Shown here piece after piece: positions 17,118 to 25,485 of a stretch of 64,000 nucleotides of DNA (its first letter is position 1; each line of letters starts with the position of its first letter). The notes under the pieces are model-generated. The model saw only the letters and a program-made list of their open reading frames with translations, made no database searches and was not told the origin of the DNA. The DNA lies in assembly GCF_013520865.1 (NCBI RefSeq), contig NZ_JACDXJ010000001.1, positions 2,409,001 to 2,473,000 on the forward strand, given 5' to 3'. The translations under genes and the position numbers were made by a program. The DNA comes from Microvirga mediterraneensis (GTDB lineage Bacteria; Pseudomonadota; Alphaproteobacteria; Rhizobiales; Beijerinckiaceae).

Positions 17118-19268
17118 ATGAACCAAGCTCCCCGCATCGAACGCCGCTCGTCCGTCTGCCCGCACGATTGCCCCTCCGTGTGCTCCCTCGAGGTCGAGGT
17201 GATCGACGGCCGCTCCATCGGGCGCGTGCACGGGGCGAAGAGCAACAGCTACACGGCGGGCGTCATCTGCGCCAAGGTGGCCCGCTATGCGGAGCGCATC
17301 CACAATCCGGATCGGCTGCTCTATCCGATGAGGCGCACGGGGCCGAAGGGCTCGGGGCAGTTCGAGCGCATCTCCTGGGACGAGGCCCTCGATATCGTGG
17401 CCGAAAAGTTCCTGGAGGCGGAGCGGGACTTCGGCTCGGAATCCGTCTGGCCCTACTACTATGCCGGCACCATGGGCTTCGTCATGCGCGACGGCATCAA
17501 CCGCCTCCGCCATGTGAAGAAGTATTCCGGGCAGTACTCCACCATCTGCACGGCCATGAGCTGGACGGGCTATGTCGCCGGCACCGGCCACCTGCGTGGC
17601 TCCGACCCGCGCGAGATGGCCGTGTCCGACTGCATCGTGATCTGGGGCACCAACCCGGTCCACACCCAGGTCAACGTGATGACCCACGCGATGAAGGCCC
17701 GCAAGGAGCGTGGCGCCAAGCTCGTGGTGATCGACATCTACCAGAACGCCACCATGAAGCAGGCCGACATGGCGCTTCTGGTGAAGCCCGGTACCGACGG
17801 GGCTCTCGCCTGTGCGGTCATGCATGTGCTCTTCCGCGACGGCCTGGCGGATCGGGAATACCTGGAGCGCTACACCGATCATCCGCAGGGGCTCGAGGAG
17901 CACCTCAAGACCCGCGACCCGGCCTGGGCGTCCGCCATCACGGGTCTGTCCGTGGAGGAGATCGAAGCCTTCGCCAGGCTCGTCGGCACGACGAAGCGCA
18001 CCTTCTTCCGCCTCGGCTACGGCTTTGCCCGCCAGCGCAACGGCGTGGTCAACATGCACGCGGCCGCATCCATCCCGGCCGTGACCGGCGCCTGGCAATA
18101 CGAGGGCGGCGGCGCGTTCCATTCGAACAGCGGCATCTTCCACTGGAACAAGGCCCTGATCGAGGGCCACGACGCCATCGATCCCGCGATCCGCATTCTC
18201 GACCAGTCTCAGATCGGCCGCGTCCTCACGGGCGACGCCGAGGCCCTCCATAACGGCCCGCCCGTCAAGGCGATGCTGATCCAGAACACCAACCCGGTCT
18301 CGGTCGCGCCGGAGCAGGAGCTGGTCAAGCGGGGCTTTTCCCGCGAGGACCTGTTCGTCTGCGTCCACGAGCAGTTCATGACCGAGACGGCCCTCATGGC
18401 CGACATCGTCCTGCCCGCGACCATGTTCATGGAGCACGACGATCTCTACTCCGGCGGCGGCCACCAGCATTTCCAGGTCGGTCCCAAGCTCATCGACCCG
18501 CCGGGGGAATGCCGCTCCAACCATGAGGTGTTCCGCGGTCTCGCCACGCGCCTCGGCGCCGAGCATCGCGGCTTTGCCATGGAGCCGCGCGAAATCATCG
18601 ATTGGACTCTGCGGAATTCCGGCTGGGGCTCCCTGGAGGAGCTGGAAGCCCGGATCCATTTCGACGCGCAGCCGCCCTTCGAGGAAGCCCATTTCCTGAG
18701 AGGCTTCGGCTATCCGGACGGCAAGTTCCGCTTCAGGCCCGATTGGGCCTCGGTTCCGTCCTACAACAACGGCGCCATGGGCCCGTGGGCCGAAATGCCG
18801 TCCTTCCCGGACCATTGGGGCGTGATCGAAGCGGCCACCGAGGAGCATCCGTTCCGGCTCGCCACGAGCCCGGCCCGCAACTTCCTCAATTCGAGCTTCA
18901 CCGAGACGCCGACCTCCCTCGACAAGGAGCGGCGGCCGGAGGTGATGATCCATCCGCTCGACGCCGAGCGGCAGGGGATCACCGACGGCGACTGGGTGAA
19001 GCTGAGGAACCATCGCGGCGAGGTTTACCTGCGCGCCCGGCTCTTCGACGGCGTGCGGCGCGGCGTGCTCATCGCCGAGGGCATCTGGCCCAACGCCGCT
19101 CACCCGTTCGGTCGGGGCATCAACACGCTCACCGGCGGCGATCAGGTGGCGCCCTATGGCGGCGCGGCCTTCCACGACAACCGGGTCGCGCTGGAAAAAG
19201 CCGATCTCGATCCGGCCCTGGAACTGCCGCTCGCCCGGAAGCACCATCGCGCCGAGGCGGTTGTTTAG
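17118..19268 (+). CDS. molybdopterin oxidoreductase (DMSO-reductase family)
   Basis: A 716-residue catalytic subunit of the DMSO reductase superfamily. The N-terminal 4Fe-4S motif is Cys14-X3-Cys18-X3-Cys22-X28-Cys51. The molybdopterin regions include WDEALDIVAEKF, WGTNPVHTQ and the C-terminal dinucleotide-binding domain (about 600-700, SPARNFLNSSF...). Cys144 in YSTICTAMSW is a candidate Mo ligand. There is no Tat or Sec leader, so it should be cytoplasmic. No electron-transfer subunit is adjacent, so the substrate is unknown; assimilatory or BisC-like reductases are possible. The start at 17118 gives the expected short leader before the Cys motif; an upstream extension would read into the ndk terminator. 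Confidence 0.85.
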   Translation: MNQAPRIERRSSVCPHDCPSVCSLEVEVIDGRSIGRVHGAKSNSYTAGVICAKVARYAERIHNPDRLLYPMRRTGPKGSGQFERISWDEALDIVAEKFLEAERDFGSESVWPYYYAGTMGFVMRDGINRLRHVKKYSGQYSTICTAMSWTGYVAGTGHLRGSDPREMAVSDCIVIWGTNPVHTQVNVMTHAMKARKERGAKLVVIDIYQNATMKQADMALLVKPGTDGALACAVMHVLFRDGLADREYLERYTDHPQGLEEHLKTRDPAWASAITGLSVEEIEAFARLVGTTKRTFFRLGYGFARQRNGVVNMHAAASIPAVTGAWQYEGGGAFHSNSGIFHWNKALIEGHDAIDPAIRILDQSQIGRVLTGDAEALHNGPPVKAMLIQNTNPVSVAPEQELVKRGFSREDLFVCVHEQFMTETALMADIVLPATMFMEHDDLYSGGGHQHFQVGPKLIDPPGECRSNHEVFRGLATRLGAEHRGFAMEPREIIDWTLRNSGWGSLEELEARIHFDAQPPFEEAHFLRGFGYPDGKFRFRPDWASVPSYNNGAMGPWAEMPSFPDHWGVIEAATEEHPFRLATSPARNFLNSSFTETPTSLDKERRPEVMIHPLDAERQGITDGDWVKLRNHRGEVYLRARLFDGVRRGVLIAEGIWPNAAHPFGRGINTLTGGDQVAPYGGAAFHDNRVALEKADLDPALELPLARKHHRAEAVV

Positions 19269-19290
19269 ATTTTCCAGCTTGAGGGAAACT

Positions 19291-19413
19291 CTGACCTCGT
19301 CCTGAGGAGCAGCGACGCTGCGTCTCCAAGGATCGTCCAGTTTGCACTGGAGGCGCCCTCGTCCTTCGAGACGGATTGCTGCGCAATCCCCTCAGGATGA
19401 GGGCTCAGGTCAG
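19291..19413. repeat. dispersed palindromic repeat, family C
   Basis: The element CTGACCTCGTCCTGAGGAGC...CCTCAGGATGAGGGCTCAGG has outer arms that pair (CTGACCTC with GGCTCAGGTCAG, imperfect) and inner words GAGACGGATT/GCGTCTCC. The CCTGAGGAG...GAGACG...CTCAGGATGAG type is common between genes of Methylobacteriaceae and Bradyrhizobiaceae, from general knowledge. Confidence 0.65.
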
Positions 19414-19531
19414 CGGCAATGACGATGGTTCAGTCACACCTTCTTAAGCCTGTTCGCAGCTCCCCCTTGAACCCGAACGGCCAAGCCTATTCTTAACCAC
19501 CGAACGTGATTTCATCCCTGGGGAGCCATCC

Positions 19532-19897
19532 ATGAATTCGATCATTCGCGCACTGCTCGTGTCGGCCGCCTTGTCCGTCGGCGCGACCGCGGCCCATGCC
19601 GCCGCCTCCAACACGCCGACCCAATACCAGCCCGATCCCGCGCTCAAGACGGAAAGCGTGTCCCAGTTGCGTGCCCGCGTCAGCCAGGCCTGCGCCATCA
19701 CGCAAGGCAGGGTCCTGACCAGCGTGAGCGAGACGTCCCTCAACCGGTCCTGCGACTGCTATGCCGGCCGCACGATGCGCTCGCTGAGCGCCGATGAACT
19801 CCAGGCCTATCGCGACACGGGCGTGTTCAACGAAACCGCCCGCGGCAAGGCGCTTGCCGCCCTCGACGCCTGCAAGCTGCCGCGGCCGCAGATTTGA
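19532..19897 (+). CDS. small exported cysteine-containing protein
   Basis: A 121-residue protein has a signal peptide (MNSIIRALLVSAALSVGATA, ending AHA-AA). Its mature domain is helical with four cysteines: QACAIT, RSCDCY and DACKLP. GGGGAG lies upstream of the ATG. No family is recognised; the Cys pattern suggests a disulphide-stabilised periplasmic protein. It is convergent with the immunity gene and shares a hairpin with it. Confidence 0.7.
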   Translation: MNSIIRALLVSAALSVGATAAHAAASNTPTQYQPDPALKTESVSQLRARVSQACAITQGRVLTSVSETSLNRSCDCYAGRTMRSLSADELQAYRDTGVFNETARGKALAALDACKLPRPQI

Positions 19898-19908
19898 GTG
19901 AAAGAGCA

Positions 19909-19946
19909 AACGCGATCCCGGAAGCAAGGCGATCCGGGCTCGCGTT
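19909..19946. terminator. hairpin between convergent genes
   Basis: AACGCGA-T-CCCGG pairs with CCGGG-C-TCGCGTT around a 12-nt loop. There is no T-run, so it may act as a stabiliser or rho-assisted terminator for both converging transcripts. Confidence 0.45.
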
Positions 19947-20242
19947 CAGAGGGGCTTGTCGCTTTCGGCAAGCCAGTCCTGGACTTTGAGCAGAAAGTTG
20001 CGGGCAGCGGCAGGGCGGTGGAACATGACGTCGGTGCCCGTCTTGTCCCACAATGCATTGATCTCCTTGTCGCTCATATGGCCATCGAGGGTTTCCATGA
20101 GGTAGAGTTCAAGGCGCTGTCGCTGCTGAGGCTTGAGACCCTTCAATATATGATCGCGGATTCCTTCCAACGAACGGATTCCAAGAATATCGGCTGTGAG
20201 GACATCAAAAGCGAGCTTCTTGAACTCGTCAGGATAGTTCAT
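19946..20242 (-). CDS. probable immunity protein of the RNase A-like toxin
   Basis: A 98-residue acidic, helical, cytoplasmic protein. Landmarks are MNYPDEFKKLAFDVLTADIL, GIRSLEGIRDHI, a QQRQRLELYLMETL helix and a C-terminal FLLKVQDWLAESDK. It begins 32 nt downstream of the toxin gene on the same strand, the standard position for an immunity gene in CDI and polymorphic-toxin loci. The start at 20242 gives the compact domain; the frame upstream runs inside the toxin gene. Lower GC than neighbouring housekeeping genes. The immunity role is inferred from position, length and general resemblance to small CDI immunity proteins. Confidence 0.65.
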   Translation of the reverse strand: MNYPDEFKKLAFDVLTADILGIRSLEGIRDHILKGLKPQQRQRLELYLMETLDGHMSDKEINALWDKTGTDVMFHRPAAARNFLLKVQDWLAESDKPL

Positions 20243-20274
20243 GTCAAAAACCTTATTGATCGTCGTTTCTCGGG

Positions 20275-20937
20275 TTAGGCGGTGTGAACTCTGAAGCCGT
20301 TCGGTGAACGCTTGTCGTGAATGATCAAAACTCCAATCCCGTAAGTTCGACGAAGAATAATCGTTCGCCGCTCCGGAAGAACGATTGCTTCGCGGCCAGT
20401 GACAAATCCCAACCGGTGCGTGAAAAATGCTGATGGCTCTCTGCCAGCCGCAACTTCCTCGACGATGGCTCGATTGGCGTCCAGGGCCGCATTCACATAC
20501 TCGTTCGCCTCGCCAATGGAAAAGAAGGAGCCGGCTCGTTTCCTGCCGAGCTCTATAATCCGCAAATCCCAATATTCACGCTCGACGCGGCCTGTCAGTT
20601 CAGCCTCGGTCTTCCCGACATGCTCGCGCATTGCGTGACCGCCACGCACTTCCGCCTCTCTGAGATCAACTGTGTGGCGGCGACCTTCCTCGCGGTAGCC
20701 GACTTGCACCGGGGTCGGATCGGTGGAAGCGCCAACCCCGCTGCCGCCGTCTCCGCTCGTCCATTGCCCGCCATTCGGGCTGCCGGCAGGCACGCGAGGC
20801 TGCTGCGGGTTGAAACGCTTGAGTGCCCGCAACAGGCGCAGCGTCGTCAGGTCGAGGTGGAGACTGGTCAGGCGACGCTTCAAGGCGAGCCAATCCCGCA
20901 GGATCGGCTTGCCGTCGGAGAAGAGAGGAGGAACCAT
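20275..20937 (-). CDS. polymorphic toxin with C-terminal RNase A-like (CdiA-CT) domain
   Basis: A 220-residue protein. Residues 1-46 are basic and helical, residues 49-60 carry VPAGSPNGGQWT (a motif often placed before toxin or phage-related domains in Rhizobiales), and a Gly/Ser linker follows. From about residue 85 comes an RNase A-like domain of the CdiA-CT type: GGHAMREHVGKTEAEL (His101, His106, Lys109), then GSFFSIGEANEYVNAAL, then NGFRVHTA at the very end. Family members usually end T-A-Y-P; here the Tyr position is a TAA stop, so the domain may lack a catalytic-site residue. There is no secretion signal and no CdiA or CdiB gene nearby. An AT-rich region upstream probably holds the promoter. 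The start at 20937 is the first ATG after it; a start at 21045 is possible but lies across the AT-rich region. Confidence 0.7.
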   Translation of the reverse strand: MVPPLFSDGKPILRDWLALKRRLTSLHLDLTTLRLLRALKRFNPQQPRVPAGSPNGGQWTSGDGGSGVGASTDPTPVQVGYREEGRRHTVDLREAEVRGGHAMREHVGKTEAELTGRVEREYWDLRIIELGRKRAGSFFSIGEANEYVNAALDANRAIVEEVAAGREPSAFFTHRLGFVTGREAIVLPERRTIILRRTYGIGVLIIHDKRSPNGFRVHTA

Positions 20938-21077
20938 GTACAATCCATTCGTTCTATAATAACATATGATAACAGAACAAAACGAGTACATTTTCAAGCT
21001 GGCGATTGATTGCCGCCCGCATCGGCTCAGCGCGAGAGTTGGCAAAAGCGATAGGGGTGAGAGGGCCTGGGCCTATA

Positions 21078-21190
21078 GCATCGGACCCAAAAGTGGACTT
21101 GCACATTTGGGATTCAATCCGATGCTCCTTCTCTTGGCTGGCGCATCGGATGGACCGGAAAACCGGGTCCACTTTTCGTCCGATGCGTTA
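21078..21190. repeat. dispersed palindromic repeat, family A, copy 4
   Basis: It begins GCATCGGACCCAAAAGTGG and contains TCAATCCGATGC. A second half runs GCATCGGATGGACCGGAAAA...GGGTCCACTTTTCGTCCGATGC. It ends 3 bp before the purN stop codon. Confidence 0.85.
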
Positions 21191-21193
21191 GCG

Positions 21194-21841
21194 TCAGTCC
21201 GGCGAATGCAGCGCCCCGTAGCCGTCCCAGCCGCGAGAGAACACCACCCGACCGTTCTCAAGCCGGGCCGTCCCATCGCAGATCATGCGCAGGGCGTGCG
21301 GATAGAGCTTGTGCTCCTGGACGATCACGCGGGCCGCGAGGCTTTCCTCCGTGTCGCCCGGCACCACGGGAACGACAGCCTGAGCGATGATGGGGCCGGC
21401 GTCCAGTTCCGGCACCACGAAGTGCACGGTGCAGCCGTGGACCAGCACACCTTCCTCCAGGGCCCGGCGATGGGTCTGCGTGCCCCGGAACAGGGGCAGG
21501 AGGGAGGGGTGGATATTGACCATCCGGCCCGACCAGCGCTCCACGAACCAATCGGTCAGCACCCGCATGAAGCCCGCAAGGCAGATGAACTCGATGCCGT
21601 GCGCGGCGAGGGCCGCATCCATCGCCTGCTCGAAATCCTCCCGGGTGGGATGGGCCTTGTGGTCGACCACGCAGGTGGCGATACCGGCTTCCTTCGCCCG
21701 GTCGAGACCTGCCGCGTCGGGACGGTTCGACAGGACGAGGGCGATCTCGGCCGGATAATCCCCGGCGCGGGCGGCTTCGATCAGCGAGACCATGTTCGAG
21801 CCGCGGCCCGAGATCAGGATGGCGACGCGGCGGCGGGACAT
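21194..21841 (-). CDS. purN: phosphoribosylglycinamide formyltransferase
   Basis: A 215-residue enzyme of the third step of purine synthesis, transferring a formyl group from 10-formyl-THF to GAR. The phosphate-binding loop ISGRGSNM is at residues 10-17. The catalytic Asn/His are in VNIHPSLLP and the Asp in ELDAGPIIAQ. The ATG overlaps the purM stop by 1 nt (TGATG), so the two are coupled. Confidence 0.96.
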   Translation of the reverse strand: MSRRRVAILISGRGSNMVSLIEAARAGDYPAEIALVLSNRPDAAGLDRAKEAGIATCVVDHKAHPTREDFEQAMDAALAAHGIEFICLAGFMRVLTDWFVERWSGRMVNIHPSLLPLFRGTQTHRRALEEGVLVHGCTVHFVVPELDAGPIIAQAVVPVVPGDTEESLAARVIVQEHKLYPHALRMICDGTARLENGRVVFSRGWDGYGALHSPD

Positions 21842-22911
21842 CAGAGCTTCAGGGACCCCGAGGTCAGGACGCGCTCGCCGCCCGCATGGGCCACCGTCTC
21901 GCCGATGCGGACCGGGTGCTCGCCGGCCTTCGCCAGCCGGTCCATCACGGCATCGGCCCTGTCAGCGCCAGCCACCACGATCATGCCGATCCCGCAATTG
22001 AAGGTGCGCAGCATCTCGGCCTCGGCCACGCTGCCGGTCTTAGCGAGCCAGCCGAAGACGGGCGGGGCGGCGATCGCGTCGAGGTCGAGGCGCACGCCGA
22101 CCCCGTCGGGCAGGACACGCGGGATGTTGTCCGGGAAGCCGCCGCCGGTGATGTGGCAGAGCGCGTTGATCCCGTCCCCCGCCTTCAGCGCCTCCAGGAG
22201 CGCCTTCACGTAGATCCGGGTCGGCTCCAGCAGGGCCTGGGCGAGGGTCTTGCCCGCCGCGAAGGGGGCGGGCGCGTCCCAGGCGAGGCCGGAATGCTCG
22301 ACGATCCGGCGCACCAGCGAGAAGCCGTTCGAATGGACGCCGGAGGAGGGCAGGCCGATGAGCACGTCGCCGATCTTCACGTCCTTCGGCAGCAGGGTGC
22401 CGCGCTCGGCCGCGCCGACCGCGAAGCCCGCGAGGTCGTAATCGCCCTTTGCGTAGAGCCCCGGCATCTCGGCGGTTTCGCCGCCGATCAGCGCGCAGCC
22501 CGCCTGGAGGCAGCCCTCGGCGATGCCTTTGACGATGTGCACGCCGACCTCGGGGGAGAGCTTCCCGGTGGCGAAATAATCGAGGAAGAACAAGGGCTCT
22601 GCGCCCTGGACGATGATGTCGTTCACGCACATGGCCACGAGGTCGATGCCGATGGTGTCGTGGATGCCCGTATCGATGGCGATCTTGACCTTGGTGCCGA
22701 CGCCGTCATTGGCGGCGACCAGAATGGGATCCTTGAAGCCCGCCGCCTTGAGGTCGAACAGCCCGCCGAACCCGCCGATCTCCGCGTCGGCGCCCGGCCG
22801 GCGCGTGGAGCGCACCAGGGGCTTGATCTGGTCGACCATGGCGTTGCCCGCGTCGATGTCGACGCCCGCTTGGGCATAGGTCAGGCCGTTCGTCTGCTTC
22901 TCGGTCGTCAT
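21841..22911 (-). CDS. purM: phosphoribosylformylglycinamidine cyclo-ligase
   Basis: A 356-residue AIR synthetase (step 5 of purine synthesis), ATP-dependent. Landmarks are [19 protein letters not shown], then [10 protein letters not shown], then [20 protein letters not shown], then [16 protein letters not shown] and [13 protein letters not shown]. It is the first gene of the purM-purN pair, a common alphaproteobacterial arrangement. Confidence 0.96.
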   Translation of the reverse strand: MTTEKQTNGLTYAQAGVDIDAGNAMVDQIKPLVRSTRRPGADAEIGGFGGLFDLKAAGFKDPILVAANDGVGTKVKIAIDTGIHDTIGIDLVAMCVNDIIVQGAEPLFFLDYFATGKLSPEVGVHIVKGIAEGCLQAGCALIGGETAEMPGLYAKGDYDLAGFAVGAAERGTLLPKDVKIGDVLIGLPSSGVHSNGFSLVRRIVEHSGLAWDAPAPFAAGKTLAQALLEPTRIYVKALLEALKAGDGINALCHITGGGFPDNIPRVLPDGVGVRLDLDAIAAPPVFGWLAKTGSVAEAEMLRTFNCGIGMIVVAGADRADAVMDRLAKAGEHPVRIGETVAHAGGERVLTSGSLKL

Positions 22912-22998
22912 GGCTCACCCCGTGTTGGCTCGGGCAGTAAGGCGAGAGGGACCGGGAGGCAAGGGGAGAGTTCGCATTTTGCGGGCCCTGTCGTCCCC

Positions 22999-23035
22999 TG
23001 TCATTCCGGGCTCGGCTGCGCAGCCCCGGAATGAC
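22999..23035. repeat. palindromic repeat upstream of the pgsA-like gene
   Basis: GTCATTCCGGGCTCGGCTGC pairs with GCAGCCCCGGAATGAC. It is the only notable element in the purM/pgsA-like divergent gap. Confidence 0.7.
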
Positions 23036-23124
23036 GGTCCCGGGTTCCAGCGAGCCGATCTTATCCCCATGCCCTCGGCTCGGCGATTGAACTCCGTCTT
23101 CCGACCCGTCATCATCATGACCCG

Positions 23125-23655
23125 ATGACCATCCCGAACATCATCTCCATCGGCCGCCTCATCCTCGTGCCCATCGTGATCGTCATGATCATGCAGCAGC
23201 GGTGGGCCATGGCCTTCGCGCTTTTCGTCGTGGCCGGGGTCTCCGATGCGATCGACGGGTTCATCGCCCGCAAGTTCGACATGAGGAGCGAGTTCGGGGC
23301 CTATATCGATCCCCTGGCCGACAAGTCGCTCCTGGTCTCGATCTACGTGACCCTCGCGATCGTGGGGGCGATCCCCGGCTGGCTCGCCATCGTCGTGGTC
23401 TCGCGGGATGCCATGATCGTGGCGGCCGTGATCCTGTCCTGGGTCATGAGCCGTCCGGTCGAGATCAAGCCGCTCATCGTCAGCAAGCTCAACACCGGGG
23501 CGCAGCTTGGGTTTGCCGCCTATGCGCTCGCGGCCAACGCCTTCGGCGTAGAGCTCGGGGGGCTCGAGGAAATCGTCACGGTGCTGGTGGCGACCTTGAC
23601 CATAGCCTCTGCCGGTGCCTATCTCGTCGGCTGGCTGCGCCACATGTCCACCTGA
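23125..23655 (+). CDS. CDP-alcohol phosphatidyltransferase (PgsA-like)
   Basis: A 176-residue inner-membrane enzyme with five to six helices. The CDP-alcohol phosphotransferase signature D-X2-DG-X2-AR-X8-G-X3-D-X3-D is complete: DAIDGFIARKFDMRSEFGAYID...D (residues 41-67). It should transfer a phosphatidyl or related group from CDP-diacylglycerol to an alcohol, probably glycerol 3-phosphate or inositol-type acceptors; PgsA proper is often encoded elsewhere. The next gene starts on its stop codon (TGATG). Confidence 0.85.
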   Translation: MTIPNIISIGRLILVPIVIVMIMQQRWAMAFALFVVAGVSDAIDGFIARKFDMRSEFGAYIDPLADKSLLVSIYVTLAIVGAIPGWLAIVVVSRDAMIVAAVILSWVMSRPVEIKPLIVSKLNTGAQLGFAAYALAANAFGVELGGLEEIVTVLVATLTIASAGAYLVGWLRHMST

Positions 23656-24800
23656 TGGCCAAAATGATGATGTATGGGGAACCGATGACGGTCCAACGGC
23701 AGATCGGATTTTGGATTGCGGCGCTGGTCGTCGCGGTTCTGCTGCTGTTCATCCTGCGCGGCATCCTCCTGCCGTTCGTCGCGGGCTTCGCGCTCGCCTA
23801 CCTGCTCGACCCCCTGGCCGACCGGCTGCAGAAGGTCGGTCTCGGGCGGTTGGGCGCGAGCCTTCTCATCCTGATCCTCTTCGTTCTGATCTTCATCACC
23901 GCCCTCATGATCCTGGTGCCCTTCGCGGCCCAGCAGGTGGGAGCCTTCGTGGAGCGGCTGCCCGGCTACGTGACGAGGCTTCAGGAGCTGGGGGCCCAGC
24001 AGCTCGGCCCGCTGATCCACAAGCTCGGCATCGAGGACGCGCTCCCCGCGACGCCTCCCTCCGTGGGCAACCTCATCAGCCAGGGCGTCGCGTGGATCAC
24101 CGCCTTCATGCAGGGGCTCTGGTCCGGCGGACAGGCCCTCATCGGCATCTTCTCCCTGCTGGTGGTGACGCCGGTCGTGGCCTTCTACATGCTGGTCGAC
24201 TGGGACCGCATGGTCAGGACCGTGGATTCCTGGATGCCCATGCGGCACCGCGACACGATCCGGTCCATCGCCGGCGATATCGACCGGGCCATTGCCGGCT
24301 TCGTCCGGGGTCAGGCCCTGGTCTGCCTCATCCTGGGCACGTTCTACGCGGTCAGCCTCACCATCGTCGGGCTGAATTTCGGCGCCCTCATCGGCATGAC
24401 GGCCGGGCTCCTGAGCTTCATCCCCTATGTGGGCTCGCTCACGGGCCTCATCCTCTCGGTGGGCGTCGCCATCGTGCAGTTCTGGCCCGACTGGACCATG
24501 ATCGCCGCGACGCTGGGCATCTTCATCTTCGGCCAGTTCGTGGAGGGCAACATCCTTTCGCCGAAACTGGTGGGGGATTCCGTCGGCCTGCACCCGGTCT
24601 GGCTCATGTTCGCCCTCGTGGCCTTCGGCGCCCTCTTCGGCTTCGTCGGGCTGCTGCTGGCCGTGCCGCTCGCCGCGGCCATGGGCGTCATCGCGCGCTT
24701 CGCCCTGAGGCAATATCTGGCGAGCCCCCTCTATCGCGGGGCGGAGCCGATGATCCTCAAACCCAGGATCGAGCCCGGGAAGGTCGATCTCGATGCGTGA
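23655..24800 (+). CDS. AI-2E/PerM family transporter
   Basis: A 381-residue polytopic membrane protein with about seven to eight helices in the AI-2E (PerM/TqsA/YdgG) pattern. Landmarks are FVAGFALAYLLDPLADRLQK, a periplasmic amphipathic region (about 85-140), AFYMLVDWDRM, GLLSFIPYVGS and the C-terminal VEGNILSPKLVGDSVGLHPVW. The family includes exporters and Na+/H+ antiporters; the cargo here is unknown. The start at 23655 overlaps the previous stop; ATGs at 23670 and 23685 are alternatives. Confidence 0.88.
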   Translation: MAKMMMYGEPMTVQRQIGFWIAALVVAVLLLFILRGILLPFVAGFALAYLLDPLADRLQKVGLGRLGASLLILILFVLIFITALMILVPFAAQQVGAFVERLPGYVTRLQELGAQQLGPLIHKLGIEDALPATPPSVGNLISQGVAWITAFMQGLWSGGQALIGIFSLLVVTPVVAFYMLVDWDRMVRTVDSWMPMRHRDTIRSIAGDIDRAIAGFVRGQALVCLILGTFYAVSLTIVGLNFGALIGMTAGLLSFIPYVGSLTGLILSVGVAIVQFWPDWTMIAATLGIFIFGQFVEGNILSPKLVGDSVGLHPVWLMFALVAFGALFGFVGLLLAVPLAAAMGVIARFALRQYLASPLYRGAEPMILKPRIEPGKVDLDA

Positions 24801-25485
24801 GATGCCCAAGCAGCTCGCCTTCGACTTACCTCTCGATCCCCGTTTCGGCGCCGAGGACTTCCTCGTCAGTCCTTCGAACGAGCAGGCCTACGGCCTCATC
24901 GAGAGCTGGCCCGAATGGCCGGACACGATCCTGCTCCTCGTGGGCCCCCGCGGCAGCGGCAAGAGCCACCTGGCGTCGATCTGGGCGACGAATGCCCGCG
25001 CCTGGACCATCGACGCCTCCGGGATCACGCAGGACAAGGTTCCGCACCTCGTCTCGAACGGCGCGCTCGCCATCGAGGACATGGACCGGGGCGAGCGGGA
25101 CGAGGCGGCCCTGTTCCACCTCCTGAACCTCGCGCGGGAGAGAAAGGCGTCGCTCCTGATCACCTCGGAGACGCCGCCCGACCGCTGGTCCCTGCGCACT
25201 CCCGATCTGCTGTCGCGCCTTCGCCTCGCGCCGAGCGTATCCCTCGAGGCGCCGGACGATGCGCTGCTGAAAGCCGTGCTGGTGAAGCTTTTCGTCGACA
25301 GGCAACTCGTGGTCGACACCTCCGTTGTCGACTATATTGCCCTTCGGATCGAACGCTCATTGGCGAAGGCCTCCGAACTCGTGGCGCTCCTCGACCGGGA
25401 GGCCCTGAGCCGGGGGCGCCGCGTGTCCCGGGCGATCGCGGCGGAGATTCTGGGGGCCGCACAGGAAACGGATGAGAGCGAGTGA
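24793..25485 (+). CDS. hdaA: regulatory inactivation of DnaA protein HdaA
   Basis: A 230-residue DnaA-related AAA+ protein. Landmarks are the clamp-binding start [13 protein letters not shown] (QLxxLF-type), Walker [11 protein letters not shown] (about 52-61), a Walker B-like LAIEDMDRG and a lid region ([12 protein letters not shown]). It lacks the DNA-binding domain IV of DnaA. HdaA with the beta clamp stimulates DnaA-ATP hydrolysis and so limits re-initiation. It overlaps the AI-2E gene by 8 nt (ATG at 24802 is an alternative) and the ppk gene by 4 nt. Confidence 0.92.
   Translation: MREMPKQLAFDLPLDPRFGAEDFLVSPSNEQAYGLIESWPEWPDTILLLVGPRGSGKSHLASIWATNARAWTIDASGITQDKVPHLVSNGALAIEDMDRGERDEAALFHLLNLARERKASLLITSETPPDRWSLRTPDLLSRLRLAPSVSLEAPDDALLKAVLVKLFVDRQLVVDTSVVDYIALRIERSLAKASELVALLDREALSRGRRVSRAIAAEILGAAQETDESE

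Noticed and set aside
17058..19247. 729-codon open frame on the minus strand
   Set aside because: Antisense shadow of the molybdopterin oxidoreductase.
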